Positions 7,722-16,895 of a stretch of 26,506 bases of DNA are shown here, piece after piece. A program made the translations under genes and the position numbers. The notes under the pieces were generated by a model that searched no databases, was not told where the DNA came from, and saw only the letters and a list, made by a program, of their open reading frames with translations. The first letter of the stretch is position 1. Each line of letters begins with the position of its first letter. This DNA is from an uncultured Prevotella sp. (GTDB lineage Bacteria > Bacteroidota > Bacteroidia > Bacteroidales > Bacteroidaceae): the NCBI GenBank assembly GCA_934217675.1, contig CAKQCV010000033.1, positions 1 through 26,506 of the forward strand, written 5' to 3'.

Positions 7722-8996
7722 CTACTCTTTCATGCCGAAATCATCAGGTATCCTAAGGAATGATGCCACGATGAACGGCAAGATGCAGCTCATCATCACT
7801 ATAACGAAAAACCACTGATAGCCAACGGCTTGGGCAAGTGCACCGGCAAACAATCCAGGCAACATCATAGAGAGAGCCATAAAACCTGTGCAAAGAGCAT
7901 AGTGTGAGGTCTTGTGCTCGCCCTGGCTGAAGAATATCATGAAAAGCATATAGGCACTGAAGCCGAATCCATAGCCAAGGTTTTCAATGAATACACACAA
8001 GTTTATAACAAACAGGCTTCCAGGCATGTCGAAAGCAAGGAACACGTATGTTATATTTGGTATCGTTATGGCAAACGTCATAGGCCAGAGCCACTTTTTC
8101 AATCCATCACGACTGGCTGCAAGTCCGCCAACCACACCGCCTACGAGCAAACCTATAACTCCCACCGTACCGTTAACCATTCCAAATTCCATTGGAGTAA
8201 GTCCTAAACCACCTTTGCTGGGTTGTGCTTGCAGGAATAGCTGTGAAACGGGGGTGAGCAAAGCCTCTGGCAAACGGAAAAGGAGCATGAATGATATAGC
8301 AAGCAATATCTGCTTCTTTTGGAAGAAAGAGACGAATGTGGCACAAAACTCCGAAACCAACTCCTTTGCCGTGCGCCTCTCATCATGGTTCACATCCTCT
8401 TTCGGACGCGGAAGGATATAGCTATGATACAGGAATAAAGCTATAAAAAGTCCGGTAAGTGCAAAAAATATCAAGCACCACGAATATTTTATCTGATACC
8501 TGTATACAACTTGCAACACTCCTGCAAGTGCAATAAGTGCACCCTTGCCGAATATCATCGACAAGCGGTAGAATGTGCTTCGAATGCCAACGAAGGTAGT
8601 CTGGTCGTGCTCGCATAACCCCATCATATAAAAGCCATCGGCAGCCACATCATGAGTGGCACTGGCAAAAGCCATAAGCCAAAAGAAACAAATGGTGCCC
8701 TGTAGCCACCAGTCAGCCTGGATGGTGAACGCCACCCCGGCATAAGCTGCCCCGACAAGCATCTGCATTGTCGTTATCCACCAACGCTTGGTTTTATATA
8801 AATCAAGGAATGGACTCCAAAATGGTTTTATCATCCACGGAAGATAAAGCCACGAAGTATAGAAAGTAACCTCAGCATCGCTCAATCCCAACTGCATATA
8901 CATCTCTATTGTCAATGCCATGACTGCAATGTATGGCAACCCCTCTGCAAAATACAGGGTAGGAACCCATGCCCAAGGCGATATTTTGTTCTGCAT
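7722..8996 (-). CDS. AmpG-like MFS permease (anhydromuropeptide transporter candidate)
   Basis: This 424-residue inner-membrane protein has about 12 hydrophobic segments and the major facilitator layout. The N-terminus (LYFAEGLPYIAVM, then YTSWLYLPWMIKPFWSPFLD) matches the AmpG/PAT branch, whose E. coli member imports GlcNAc-anhydroMurNAc peptides for cell-wall recycling. ATHDVAADGFYM near residue 113 is also typical of that group. It starts 23 bp after the stop of the large SpoIID-containing gene on the same strand, so the two are probably cotranscribed. That pairing supports a peptidoglycan-fragment substrate. The substrate is inferred; another sugar-peptide or drug cannot be excluded. The gene ends at a shared bidirectional terminator. 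Confidence 0.82.
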   Translation of the reverse strand: MQNKISPWAWVPTLYFAEGLPYIAVMALTIEMYMQLGLSDAEVTFYTSWLYLPWMIKPFWSPFLDLYKTKRWWITTMQMLVGAAYAGVAFTIQADWWLQGTICFFWLMAFASATHDVAADGFYMMGLCEHDQTTFVGIRSTFYRLSMIFGKGALIALAGVLQVVYRYQIKYSWCLIFFALTGLFIALFLYHSYILPRPKEDVNHDERRTAKELVSEFCATFVSFFQKKQILLAISFMLLFRLPEALLTPVSQLFLQAQPSKGGLGLTPMEFGMVNGTVGVIGLLVGGVVGGLAASRDGLKKWLWPMTFAITIPNITYVFLAFDMPGSLFVINLCVFIENLGYGFGFSAYMLFMIFFSQGEHKTSHYALCTGFMALSMMLPGLFAGALAQAVGYQWFFVIVMMSCILPFIVASFLRIPDDFGMKE

Positions 8997-9019
8997 TTTA
9001 TTCTATTGTTATATTTTTA

Positions 9020-12000
9020 TCAATATATTTTCTTTATCTCTGCATTGCGATAGTAATGAAGCAATATCTGGTCGTAGAGATACCCTTTCTCTCCCATCAC
9101 AGCGGCACCGATTTGGCATAATCCAACTCCATGCCCCCAACCGGCTCCTGTCAGTTCAAAGCTTGCTGGTACATTATTGGTATCTACACCTTCCCTGTCA
9201 ACAACAAATGCACTGCTGTACAAATGCGTGTCGCTGAGTGCACGACGTATTTCAAGCTCTTTTCCTATTGTAAAAGAATGCTCGCTGCCCAGAATAAGCA
9301 GTTTGCTTATTCTGCCACTCTTGCCCCTCTCCAAAGGTTTCAAATCTATTATATCACCAAGATTCAACTTCAATTTGTCGGCAAGTAGCTGCTTTATCTT
9401 CTCCTGGGATATGGAAACGTGCCAACGATAGAAATCGGCTGTTTCCTGATCGTAATCATTGAGCACCTGGGAAAGGATGCCAGCATCTTGAGTATTGCAA
9501 AAACTCTCAGGACTCGTTCTGATCCATTTATCGGCAACAGCCTCATCACGCAAATCAGGCAGATTTGCCGATGAACTGGCAATCATCCCTTCTTTAGTGT
9601 CTCTTACAGCAATAAGGTATGGCTTGGGGAGATTTTCCCAACAATACTGGAATTCTTCACTCACTCCACCACAACATTTTGAAAAGCGTGCGTCACAGAT
9701 GTCTTCGTCATACATCAGAATCTGTCCTCTCGTTTCTTTTATCGCTTCTGCAACATGGGCTGAAGTTTCTTTCGTTATTCCTTGATAACGCTGACAATGA
9801 TCATCGGCACAAACATCAAAGATGGTGTGGTCTTCGCGGTCATACCAACGGATGAGCATATCGTCTTTCTTTATAAAGGAAAAGAAATTATTGCCAGACT
9901 CTGCCACATCTTTTCTCTTCTTCATCTGTGCTAAAAGCCATGAACGCGAAATAACGGCATGCGCCTTCAACAATTCGATGCTTGACGTTGCACTCATCTC
10001 ACTTGAAATGACACTCTCAAGGTATTTCTCTACAGGCAAACTGTTTATGGCACATATCTTATCTGCCTCTACAACAAGATGCAGCTCGCCCAAGAATGTT
10101 TGTGTTTCCTTGCGCTCCCAATGGAAGTTTACACCTATCGTAACATCAAAGAGAGAGAAAGATGCTTTGCCGGTCAGTGGAGTGAAGCAAAGCTCACGAT
10201 ACTGATTGCCGTTCCATAATATTCCACCTTCAGAGAATTCAACTGCTTGCTTGCCTGTTATGATTTCGCCTTTTGCCGAATATTCACCATTTAATGAAAA
10301 TTCTATCTTCTCAGCACTGACAATGCCAACATGGACATTTGGCTCATGATGTTTTGGACAAAGCACCGATACTGCGCTATGCTTACACGAAGCTTTCTGA
10401 ATGTTGCTCTTTACCAAAGCAAACTGCTCATCCGTAAGACTCACCTCTCTCAGTATGCCGACTGCATTTTCTGGAGTTATTTTATCAAAGTCTTCCTTAC
10501 GTGGCGTTATAAGCAAACCTCCCATATCAAGAGCACCAGGACTGACCATCAATGTGTCTGCCACACTTGAGTTCAAGGAATCTAAAGAAGGATAACAATC
10601 GGGACGATGCTTGCGGCGTGGGAACACAACTGTAAAGAATACATCGTCTGTTCTCCAGCATATAAGATTCATCATAGGTTCCGTATCTCCTGCATTCTGT
10701 GGTAAAGCTTTATACACAAGTTTGAAAAGCTCTGCATCTGCTTTCTGACTATGACTCTTTATGAGCAATGCCGGAGAAGGATATTCTGATATATCTGAGA
10801 TGCTGTCGCCCTCTGACGTTGAATATACCTCAACAAGGCTACGAGAATATTTCTGCCATCCTATCTGTATTGGCAGAATACCATTACACCCAGCCTGAAA
10901 ATGGCAATGATCTGGAGCCGAAGCACCGCATTTCGGTCCGTTATAAAATACCATTAGCTCAGGGTAATCCTGGAGAATGTGATGTATCTCACTATAATTG
11001 TGATATATAGACTGTGGCTGATGGTTAACCATTGGAATGGTAAAATGCACTGGCAGAATAGGATAAGGATTAACAAGAATCTCAAAATTCTTGTCTATTA
11101 CCTTTGTCATCTGCTCTTCTGGACGATTTTTCTTACAAAGGAAACAAGGGCGTTTCTCTATGCTCTTTTTGTCTATTTTCGCTCCTGTAGACACTATCCT
11201 TGCTGGATTATACTGAACTCTAAGCGTAGTGTTGCCAATAGTTAGAGAACGCTGCTCTATATTATGCAAATTGCGAAAATTATCACGTGCCAATTGCCAT
11301 TGCTCCATCTGTCTGTTGAAAAAGCGATGCAAGGAATTATCATCCATAAACATGGTCTGCCCTTTAGTCATTTGCTCTCTTGCAGAAAGTTCTATTGTGC
11401 GCAATCTGTCTTTATAAAGATTGTTTGCATTTACCTTTTCTATACTCAAAGCAGCATCGCTGTTTCCTCCCCACCGACGACAGAGATAAAGCTCCGTGAA
11501 TATTCGCCCTATCTTATACCGTCTGCAGAAAGCAAGTGCCATGGCATAATCTTCTCCATAACTTGTGTTTGGAAATTGTAACTGACGTAGCAATGGGGTA
11601 AAAAATGCTCTTGGTGCTCCTAAACCATTTATGCGCAATGCATTGTTGCAACCGTTATTGTCGGTCCACTCTGCATGATTTATCAACCCAGGGGGAAGAG
11701 TGTTTAAATCAAAGTCACACATCCTATAACTGCCTATAATCATTGCTGCATGCTGCTTATGAAACTCATCTACTATAGTTTGCAATGTGTAAGGAGAAGA
11801 ATAGAGGTCATCGCTGTCTAACTGTACAGCAAAACGCCCACAGTTACGATCGTTCACAGCAACATTCCAACATCCACCAATACCAAGATCTGTTCTTTCT
11901 GGAATAATGTGTATAAGTTGCGGATATGAATCGCTGTTGTTTTTCTTCGTATACTCAGAAAGCAAATTCGTAGTGTTGTCTGTTGAATGGTTGTCAACAA

Positions 12001-12850
12001 CAATTACATTGAACTTGAACTTTGTTTTCTGTGACAAAGCACTGTCTACAGCATCACATATAGTCTTTTCCCGGTTTCTTACAGGGATTATTACAGAAGC
12101 CTCGTTATCAAACGCTTGTTCATTGAAATCGGGAGTTTCGTAATATGCCGTGTCTATAAAAGCACCTATCTGTTTTAAATGATTTGTAACTGCAGCCTCC
12201 ATTTCAATTTGGACTTCACGGTTACGTGGATTTACGTAATCAAATTGCTTCTCGCCACTTGTTCTTGTATCCTCCTCCTCTTCTGTATAAAGATATTCAT
12301 TAATATGAAATATATTGCCGTTTCTGCTCAAAAACAATCTGAGGTCATACAGAGCCGCATATTTATAATCTGTACTGCGGTTTATTGCGACATACTCCCT
12401 GATAAGCTTTGATTTGATAAGTAATACACTACCAAAATCAAAATCATCGCGCAAACTTCCTGACTGATAGTCAATAACCGGATGGCATACAGTATTTCCG
12501 TTCTCTACAGAATAATGGTCGCTATAAACCATTACAGAATTTGTCTCTGCAGCAACTCTTATCATTCTGCGCAAAGAATACAAGCCAAGCGTTAAAGGGG
12601 AAATCTTTGTATACAACAATACATATTCACTATTCAAATTGTCTGCTATACTACTTATCGCCAAAGACGACTGCATGTTATCTACAACAATAAACGTGCA
12701 ACCCTCCGGAACCGTGTTGCTTTTGGCAAACTCCTCCGACACAAGTAAGTTTATATGTTTCACAGCTCTACATTCTCTCATTTGCTGCAAAGTAGGTTTC
12801 ACAGCATCTATATCAGAACATGGAAGGAAACAATCAGTCTTTAATATCAT
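9020..12850 (-). CDS. multidomain protein: GT-A-like + GT2 + DUF4922 (HIT-like) + SpoIID
   Basis: This protein has 1276 residues. Residues 1-240 look like a degenerate GT-A fold. Residues about 248-500 are a family 2 glycosyltransferase: [22 protein letters not shown], the metal-binding QLDSDD near 346, and [10 protein letters not shown]. Residues about 555-830 match DUF4922: [14 protein letters not shown] near 568 and DHCHFQAG near 650, an HxHxQ motif like that of HIT-superfamily Ap4A and GDP-galactose phosphorylases. Residues about 840-1276 are SpoIID/Lyt[16 protein letters not shown] near 935, with the Glu that acts in SpoIID lytic transglycosylases, [10 protein letters not shown], and C-terminal [15 protein letters not shown]. 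No signal peptide or membrane segment is visible, so SpoIID should be cytosolic. It is flanked by nudC and the AmpG-like gene. The activity on muropeptides is inferred. Confidence 0.85.
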   Translation of the reverse strand: MILKTDCFLPCSDIDAVKPTLQQMRECRAVKHINLLVSEEFAKSNTVPEGCTFIVVDNMQSSLAISSIADNLNSEYVLLYTKISPLTLGLYSLRRMIRVAAETNSVMVYSDHYSVENGNTVCHPVIDYQSGSLRDDFDFGSVLLIKSKLIREYVAINRSTDYKYAALYDLRLFLSRNGNIFHINEYLYTEEEEDTRTSGEKQFDYVNPRNREVQIEMEAAVTNHLKQIGAFIDTAYYETPDFNEQAFDNEASVIIPVRNREKTICDAVDSALSQKTKFKFNVIVVDNHSTDNTTNLLSEYTKKNNSDSYPQLIHIIPERTDLGIGGCWNVAVNDRNCGRFAVQLDSDDLYSSPYTLQTIVDEFHKQHAAMIIGSYRMCDFDLNTLPPGLINHAEWTDNNGCNNALRINGLGAPRAFFTPLLRQLQFPNTSYGEDYAMALAFCRRYKIGRIFTELYLCRRWGGNSDAALSIEKVNANNLYKDRLRTIELSAREQMTKGQTMFMDDNSLHRFFNRQMEQWQLARDNFRNLHNIEQRSLTIGNTTLRVQYNPARIVSTGAKIDKKSIEKRPCFLCKKNRPEEQMTKVIDKNFEILVNPYPILPVHFTIPMVNHQPQSIYHNYSEIHHILQDYPELMVFYNGPKCGASAPDHCHFQAGCNGILPIQIGWQKYSRSLVEVYSTSEGDSISDISEYPSPALLIKSHSQKADAELFKLVYKALPQNAGDTEPMMNLICWRTDDVFFTVVFPRRKHRPDCYPSLDSLNSSVADTLMVSPGALDMGGLLITPRKEDFDKITPENAVGILREVSLTDEQFALVKSNIQKASCKHSAVSVLCPKHHEPNVHVGIVSAEKIEFSLNGEYSAKGEIITGKQAVEFSEGGILWNGNQYRELCFTPLTGKASFSLFDVTIGVNFHWERKETQTFLGELHLVVEADKICAINSLPVEKYLESVISSEMSATSSIELLKAHAVISRSWLLAQMKKRKDVAESGNNFFSFIKKDDMLIRWYDREDHTIFDVCADDHCQRYQGITKETSAHVAEAIKETRGQILMYDEDICDARFSKCCGGVSEEFQYCWENLPKPYLIAVRDTKEGMIASSSANLPDLRDEAVADKWIRTSPESFCNTQDAGILSQVLNDYDQETADFYRWHVSISQEKIKQLLADKLKLNLGDIIDLKPLERGKSGRISKLLILGSEHSFTIGKELEIRRALSDTHLYSSAFVVDREGVDTNNVPASFELTGAGWGHGVGLCQIGAAVMGEKGYLYDQILLHYYRNAEIKKIY

Positions 12851-12881
12851 TGGTATCTTCTTTATTTAGATTCTACTGCTA

Positions 12882-13655
12882 TCATTTATTCTCTTCGAGC
12901 CATGCATCTATCAGCTTTCTGGCTATACTTAGTTTTTCTGGAATCTGTGGTAAGTTGTCTTTTCTAAACCATGAGCCACGAGCAAGCTCTGATGTCTGGA
13001 GCTTTATCTCACCACTAACGTAATCGGCATTGAAACCAACCATCAAGCCACAAGGATACGGCCACGGCTGACTACCGAAATATTTAAGGTTCGTTATTTT
13101 CAAATGGGTTTCTTCCATCACCTCACGATGCACAGCTTCTTCAAGCGTTTCGCCCGTTTCCACAAAACCTGCCACCAATCCCATAAAATTGCTCTTGAAA
13201 TTTCTGGCATGTACGAGCAATACTTCATCACCACGATGTATGAGCACTATTATCGCTGTGGCAAGTTGTGGCCATACCTCTTTTCCACATTCTGTACAGC
13301 GTTTGCTTATCTCTGTATGCATTTTCATTGGAGCACCACAAACGCCACAAAACTTGGTGTTCTGATCCCAATAAAGCAGTTCCTCGCATTTACCTGCCTT
13401 TAAATAAAGATCGAGTGGCAGCTTATAATAGCTTGGGCGCAAACTGCACATTTCATATTTGTCATTATCATTCACAGGAGAATCTATACTGTATGTCCTC
13501 ACTTCTGTACCATCAGACTGTGTAACAGTCATTATATTTGTCCAAGGTTTTGTTTCAGTCGGAGGTTGTTCACAGTATGGTATTGTGTAAGTTCCGTCAG
13601 AAAGCTTCTCAAGCATTATATCTCCTTTACAGAAGACAAAGAAAAAATACTTCAT
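12882..13655 (-). CDS. nudC: NAD(H) pyrophosphatase / RNA deNADding Nudix hydrolase NudC
   Basis: With the start at 13655 the protein has 257 residues. A zinc ribbon CGVCG...CTECG lies near residues 102-123. The Nudix box GFVETGETLEEAVHREVMEE follows near 160, and the NudC signature SQPWPYPCGLM comes after it. The enzyme cleaves NADH/NAD+ to the mononucleotides and can remove NAD caps from RNA. The longer frame to 13697 would overlap the end of the nucleotidase gene and adds a poorly conserved lead, so the Met at 13655 is preferred; a Met at 13676 is also possible. It lies between a 5'-nucleotidase and the DUF4922/SpoIID gene with gaps of 13 and 31 bp, which suggests one operon. Confidence 0.93.
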   Translation of the reverse strand: MKYFFFVFCKGDIMLEKLSDGTYTIPYCEQPPTETKPWTNIMTVTQSDGTEVRTYSIDSPVNDNDKYEMCSLRPSYYKLPLDLYLKAGKCEELLYWDQNTKFCGVCGAPMKMHTEISKRCTECGKEVWPQLATAIIVLIHRGDEVLLVHARNFKSNFMGLVAGFVETGETLEEAVHREVMEETHLKITNLKYFGSQPWPYPCGLMVGFNADYVSGEIKLQTSELARGSWFRKDNLPQIPEKLSIARKLIDAWLEENK

Positions 13656-13668
13656 TTCATAAGATGCT

Positions 13669-15408
13669 TTAATCATTGAACAATAGTTTACGGTCACGCT
13701 CCAAAGCTGGTTTTACCAATTTTTCCGGAACAAAACGCCAATTGTTGTTTGCCACAGGTGTTAAAGTTCCTTGTTTTTTTATCTCTTCTGATAGATAATG
13801 GCGTAAATCAAGCTCGCTCTTATATTCTATTCTTTCCGTTAATTTATCTTTGGGTATTCCTGCTCCCTTCGTCAACAACTCACCACCACCATTTGCACGA
13901 TAGCTGTTCATTGCCACACGATACCATTTCTTTGGATTAAACTTCTCACCGTTCGACATGCGGATAATTTTCACCTTATGTCCATCAGGTTTTGTTACAT
14001 CCACCACATAGTCTATTCCTGCAGCTGAATCAAAGTTGAATGTCATGTTGCGGAAACCAAACTTCTGCATGTCTGAAGAATTTCGCTCGTCAAGTTGCAT
14101 AATATGATCGTTTTTGCTCTTCATTGTATTTACCCACAAATCATAGCTCATTTCAAGATGATTCCTTATCTCTTCACCTGTCATTCGCAATACACAAAGT
14201 TGATTTTCATATTTATACAATTTGAACATATCGCTCATATATATCGGACCAGCTTTTAAAGCAGCATTAAACTGCAATGGGGCATTAAAAGAAACATCGG
14301 CTTTAGTTATGCTTAATTGCAGATTATGAATCAAGTCTATGAACTTTGAGCTACCGAAAAAACTGTCTTTTGTATATATTGTTGATGTAAGACTTCCTAT
14401 TTTCTGTCCTACATATTTTTTTACATCCTCAATGTCGTCAGCAAAATCTGCTACAAATTTCTCATTTATCGGTTCAGAAGTAATATCATGCACTTCTCCT
14501 GTAATTTTCTTATCAACAACCTTACCGTCTTTAATTTTCAGTTCTATCTGTGCATCACCAACATTCATAGCGTTGCATGACGGATCTAAACATAATACAG
14601 TATTTCCGTCCGGACCTTTTTCTTCTGCCTTGCGAGCCCGATGATCGTGTCCGAAGAATATTACATCAAAACCTTCTACTGTCTTTGCTGTTGACTGGGC
14701 AGCATCTTCATTATATTCAGCAGTTGTTATACCCCCACTCCATCCACTATGGAAAAGTCCTACCACAATATCCGGTTTTTCGTTTTCCTTAATATACTTT
14801 ATCCACTTTGATGCTGATTTTTCAATACTCTCAAAACGCAGTCCACTCCATAGACTTTCGGAAAGCCAACATGGAATTGCCGGTGTAAGCATACCAAGAA
14901 CAGCAATCTTTACACCTTCACGCTCTATAATGGTATAAGGTTTGATATAAGGTTGGTTGGTTGCTGTATTAATAATATTTGCACCAAGCACAGGACATTT
15001 CATTTCTTTTATCCATTTATCATAAACAGCATGTCCAGGCTCAATATCATGATTTCCAACAGTAACTGCATCATACTTCATATAATTTAGAATCTTGGAA
15101 ACTATATTCTGTCTGTCTGTAGCTACATAGTTAGAGTAATAGCAAGTTGGCTGCCCTTGCAAAATATCACCATTATCCAGCAAGACAACATTTTTTCCGT
15201 ATTCTTTTCTTAGTTTATCAACATAAGAGTATACTCTTGCCATAGACCCTTTTGTTTCTTTTCTCTCAATGAAGTTATACGGGAAAAAACTACCATGAAC
15301 ATCGCTTGTCTCTATAATCCTAAGCTTCACAGTTTTTGTTTCCTGTGCCGTAGCACCGCTCAAGGCTGTAAAACCGAGCATTGCAATAAATATATATCTG
15401 AGTTTCAT
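13669..15408 (-). CDS. periplasmic 5'-nucleotidase / metallophosphatase (UshA family)
   Basis: From the Met at 15408 the protein has 579 residues and a typical signal peptide (MKLRYIFIAM, hydrophobic core, ending SGATAQ), so it is exported. Metal-binding motifs of the calcineurin-like domain follow in order: SDVHGS, LLDNGDILQGQ, TVGNHDIEPG, GLFHSGWSG and FFGHDHRA. The C-terminal 5'-nucleotidase domain shows KYENQLCVLRMTGEEIRNHLE and later NSYRANGGGELLT, the substrate-recognition region. It should hydrolyse nucleoside monophosphates or cyclic nucleotides in the periplasm. An upstream Met at 15429 would put seven residues before the signal peptide and lie upstream of the promoter, so it is not preferred. 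It is the first gene of the cluster with nudC, the SpoIID fusion and the AmpG-like gene. Confidence 0.93.
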   Translation of the reverse strand: MKLRYIFIAMLGFTALSGATAQETKTVKLRIIETSDVHGSFFPYNFIERKETKGSMARVYSYVDKLRKEYGKNVVLLDNGDILQGQPTCYYSNYVATDRQNIVSKILNYMKYDAVTVGNHDIEPGHAVYDKWIKEMKCPVLGANIINTATNQPYIKPYTIIEREGVKIAVLGMLTPAIPCWLSESLWSGLRFESIEKSASKWIKYIKENEKPDIVVGLFHSGWSGGITTAEYNEDAAQSTAKTVEGFDVIFFGHDHRARKAEEKGPDGNTVLCLDPSCNAMNVGDAQIELKIKDGKVVDKKITGEVHDITSEPINEKFVADFADDIEDVKKYVGQKIGSLTSTIYTKDSFFGSSKFIDLIHNLQLSITKADVSFNAPLQFNAALKAGPIYMSDMFKLYKYENQLCVLRMTGEEIRNHLEMSYDLWVNTMKSKNDHIMQLDERNSSDMQKFGFRNMTFNFDSAAGIDYVVDVTKPDGHKVKIIRMSNGEKFNPKKWYRVAMNSYRANGGGELLTKGAGIPKDKLTERIEYKSELDLRHYLSEEIKKQGTLTPVANNNWRFVPEKLVKPALERDRKLLFND

Positions 15409-15416
15409 AATACTTG

Positions 15417-15424
15417 CAAATTTA
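15417..15424 (-). promoter_or_regulatory. putative -7 element for the nucleotidase cluster
   Basis: TAAATTTG on the minus strand matches TAnnTTTG. It ends only 8 nt before the ATG at 15408, so the transcript would be leaderless or nearly so. No good -33 element is seen 19-20 bp upstream. Confidence 0.4.
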
Positions 15425-15478
15425 GGCAAAATTCCTGAATTATAATAGTATTAAAACAAAAAAGAGATAAAAACAAAG

Positions 15479-15509
15479 ATCCCTTGCAAATCTACGATTT
15501 ACAAGGGAT
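15479..15509 (-). terminator. intrinsic terminator of tRNA-His
   Basis: ATCCCTTGYAAAT arms (15479-15491 and 15497-15509, 12 of 13 pairs) enclose the loop CTACG. On the minus strand CTTTGTTTTTATC follows. It lies 10 bp downstream of the tRNA-His 3' end. Confidence 0.8.
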
Positions 15510-15518
15510 TTACCTTTG

Positions 15519-15593
15519 GGTGGCAGGTGGGACTCGAACCCACGACATTCAGAACCACAATCTGACGCTCTAACCAACTGAACTACGGCCACC
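15519..15593 (-). tRNA. tRNA-His (anticodon GTG)
   Basis: The minus strand folds into a full cloverleaf. It has an extra G(-1), acceptor GTGGCCG/CTGCCAC, anticodon arm TCAGA-TTGTGGT-TCTGA with GTG at 15558-15556, T-arm GTGGG-TTCGAGT-CCCAC, and discriminator C73 opposite G(-1), as in bacterial tRNA-His. CCA is not encoded (CAA follows C73). One acceptor pair, C6 with U67, is a mismatch. Confidence 0.98.
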
Positions 15594-15630
15594 ATGTAAG
15601 CTTGAACAAGTTATTGTTTCAAAGCGAGTG

Positions 15631-15662
15631 CAAAGTTACGTGATTTATTTGAAACTTCCAAA
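15631..15662 (-). promoter_or_regulatory. consensus promoter of tRNA-His
   Basis: TTTG (15662-15659), a 20-nt spacer and TAACTTTG (15638-15631) on the minus strand match the Bacteroidetes consensus exactly. Initiation near 15624 gives about 30 nt of leader. The promoter lies within an inverted repeat and shares its spacer and start region with the tRNA-Cys promoter. Confidence 0.82.
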
Positions 15663-15672
15663 TAAATCACGT
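15638..15672. other. 14-bp perfect inverted repeat between secG and tRNA-His
   Basis: ACGTGATTTATTTG (15638-15651) and its exact complement (15659-15672) enclose a 7-nt loop. A nine-T tract follows on the plus strand (15672-15680), though no plus gene precedes it. On the minus strand it is the only hairpin after secG and may end that transcript, but it lacks a downstream T-tract in that direction. Both tRNA-His promoter elements overlap its arms. Confidence 0.75.
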
Positions 15673-15690
15673 TTTTTTTTCAAAATTTCT

Positions 15691-16089
15691 TTATTTTGCT
15701 GTTTTTTCAGCTTGCTGAGGAGCTGTTTGCTGTGCTGCAGGAGCTGATTTCTGTGCGCCATTTGCTGCAGGAGCTGATTTCTGACCAGCACCAAAACCTG
15801 GCAAATTGTTAGGATTTGCCTGTGGAGCCTCTGTTGCATTTTCCATAACGCTCTTTGAAGCTGTTGACTCAGGAGCAGTATAAGCACATACCACACTGAA
15901 TATTACCATAGCAATTGCAAGACCCCATGTTGCCTTTTCAATGAAGTCAGTAGTCTTGCGCACACCCATAATTTGGTTTGAAGAAGAAAAGTTTGAAGCT
16001 AAACCTCCTCCTTTTGACTCTTGAATCAGCACGATAAATATCATAAGAAGTGCTGCCAAAACGATAAGAATTAAGAATAATGTGTACAT
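15691..16089 (-). CDS. secG: preprotein translocase subunit SecG
   Basis: This 132-residue inner-membrane protein has two membrane segments, residues 3-22 (FLILIVLAALLMIFIVLIQ) and about 53-70 (TWGLAIAMVIFSVVCAYTA). Between them is the SecG loop ESKGGGLASNF...GVRKTTDFIEKATW. SecG assists SecYEG-driven export. The C-terminal half is a low-complexity tail rich in Ala, Pro, Gln and Asn, containing a 10-residue duplication (QKSAPAA twice); such tails are common in Bacteroidetes SecG. The gene is last in the run with lptE and a TPR-like gene, with a gap of 9 bp to the latter. Confidence 0.95.
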   Translation of the reverse strand: MYTLFLILIVLAALLMIFIVLIQESKGGGLASNFSSSNQIMGVRKTTDFIEKATWGLAIAMVIFSVVCAYTAPESTASKSVMENATEAPQANPNNLPGFGAGQKSAPAANGAQKSAPAAQQTAPQQAEKTAK

Positions 16090-16098
16090 CTTCCTTTG

Positions 16099-16866
16099 TT
16101 ATTTGTATTTATTGTTTATTATTAATTTCTCTAGAAAGCGAATTTGGTCTGCAAAGTAAACATTTTTTTTTGGATAATTCAAATTTATACGCTTAATTAT
16201 TTCCAAAGCCTTGGAATATTGACCTTGTTTTATATATATACGTGCTAAAGTTTCGGTAAAGACCCCTTCATCTCCCTCTTTTTCTTCTGTTTTGTCTTCA
16301 TCGAACGTAGGCGGATTATCTGGAGCTTCTGCAAGTTCTATCTTACCTCCCTCGTTATTTATAAAGTTATCTATAAGATCTTGCCCTTTTAAATGAGGAT
16401 GCTTATCTACAGATTTCCTTTCATCTTCGTCATTTTCCGTTTCAAGTAGATATGACACATAATCAACAGCAGCATCAGCTGGTGTAGGCTTGCGTTTTGC
16501 CTTTGTTTCAATATTGTCTTCTTTGCCCGGAACAGTATCAAGAAATTGATCTATTAGAGAAATTGTTCTACTCTCATCTTTCTTGTCCCCAGAAACATGA
16601 TACTTCTTTTGTGTACCATCCTCCAAGTTGCGAAGTTTGTAATGTGGTGACTCTACTATATTAAAAATCACTTTACGGTCTGAGAAATATACAGAAGCCT
16701 TGCGAAGCTCTTCATCAAACGACGGACTATGCAATATATACAAGTTCTGCAACATCAACAACCTCGCTGTTTGATAATAAGGGTATATAGCCACAATGGA
16801 GCGCAAATCATAAAGCGTTTCCTTATCCATCAGCTCTGGATGTTTTATCAATTTCCCTAAATCCAT
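16099..16866 (-). CDS. conserved Bacteroidales protein with C-terminal TPR-like repeat
   Basis: This 255-residue protein has no signal peptide or membrane segment and appears cytosolic. The N-terminal 90 residues are helical (LGKLIKHPELMDKETLYDLR, then a Tyr-rich stretch YPYYQTARLLMLQNLY). The middle (residues about 90-190) is charged and looks disordered. Residues about 200-250 form a TPR-like helix pair: FTETLARIYIKQGQYSKALEIIKRINLNYP. I do not know its function. Its place between lptE and secG, with gaps of 29 and 9 bp, suggests a link to envelope assembly or export. Bacteroidales genomes appear to keep this gene order, from memory. Confidence 0.8.
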   Translation of the reverse strand: MDLGKLIKHPELMDKETLYDLRSIVAIYPYYQTARLLMLQNLYILHSPSFDEELRKASVYFSDRKVIFNIVESPHYKLRNLEDGTQKKYHVSGDKKDESRTISLIDQFLDTVPGKEDNIETKAKRKPTPADAAVDYVSYLLETENDEDERKSVDKHPHLKGQDLIDNFINNEGGKIELAEAPDNPPTFDEDKTEEKEGDEGVFTETLARIYIKQGQYSKALEIIKRINLNYPKKNVYFADQIRFLEKLIINNKYK

Positions 16867-16895
16867 ATTTTTATTTATTTATGCAGCAATTCTAT

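Noticed and set aside
13656..13697. Extended start of NudC overlapping the nucleotidase stop
   Set aside because: The extra 14 residues precede the normal family start; the shorter form gives the usual 257 residues. The Met at 13676 remains possible.
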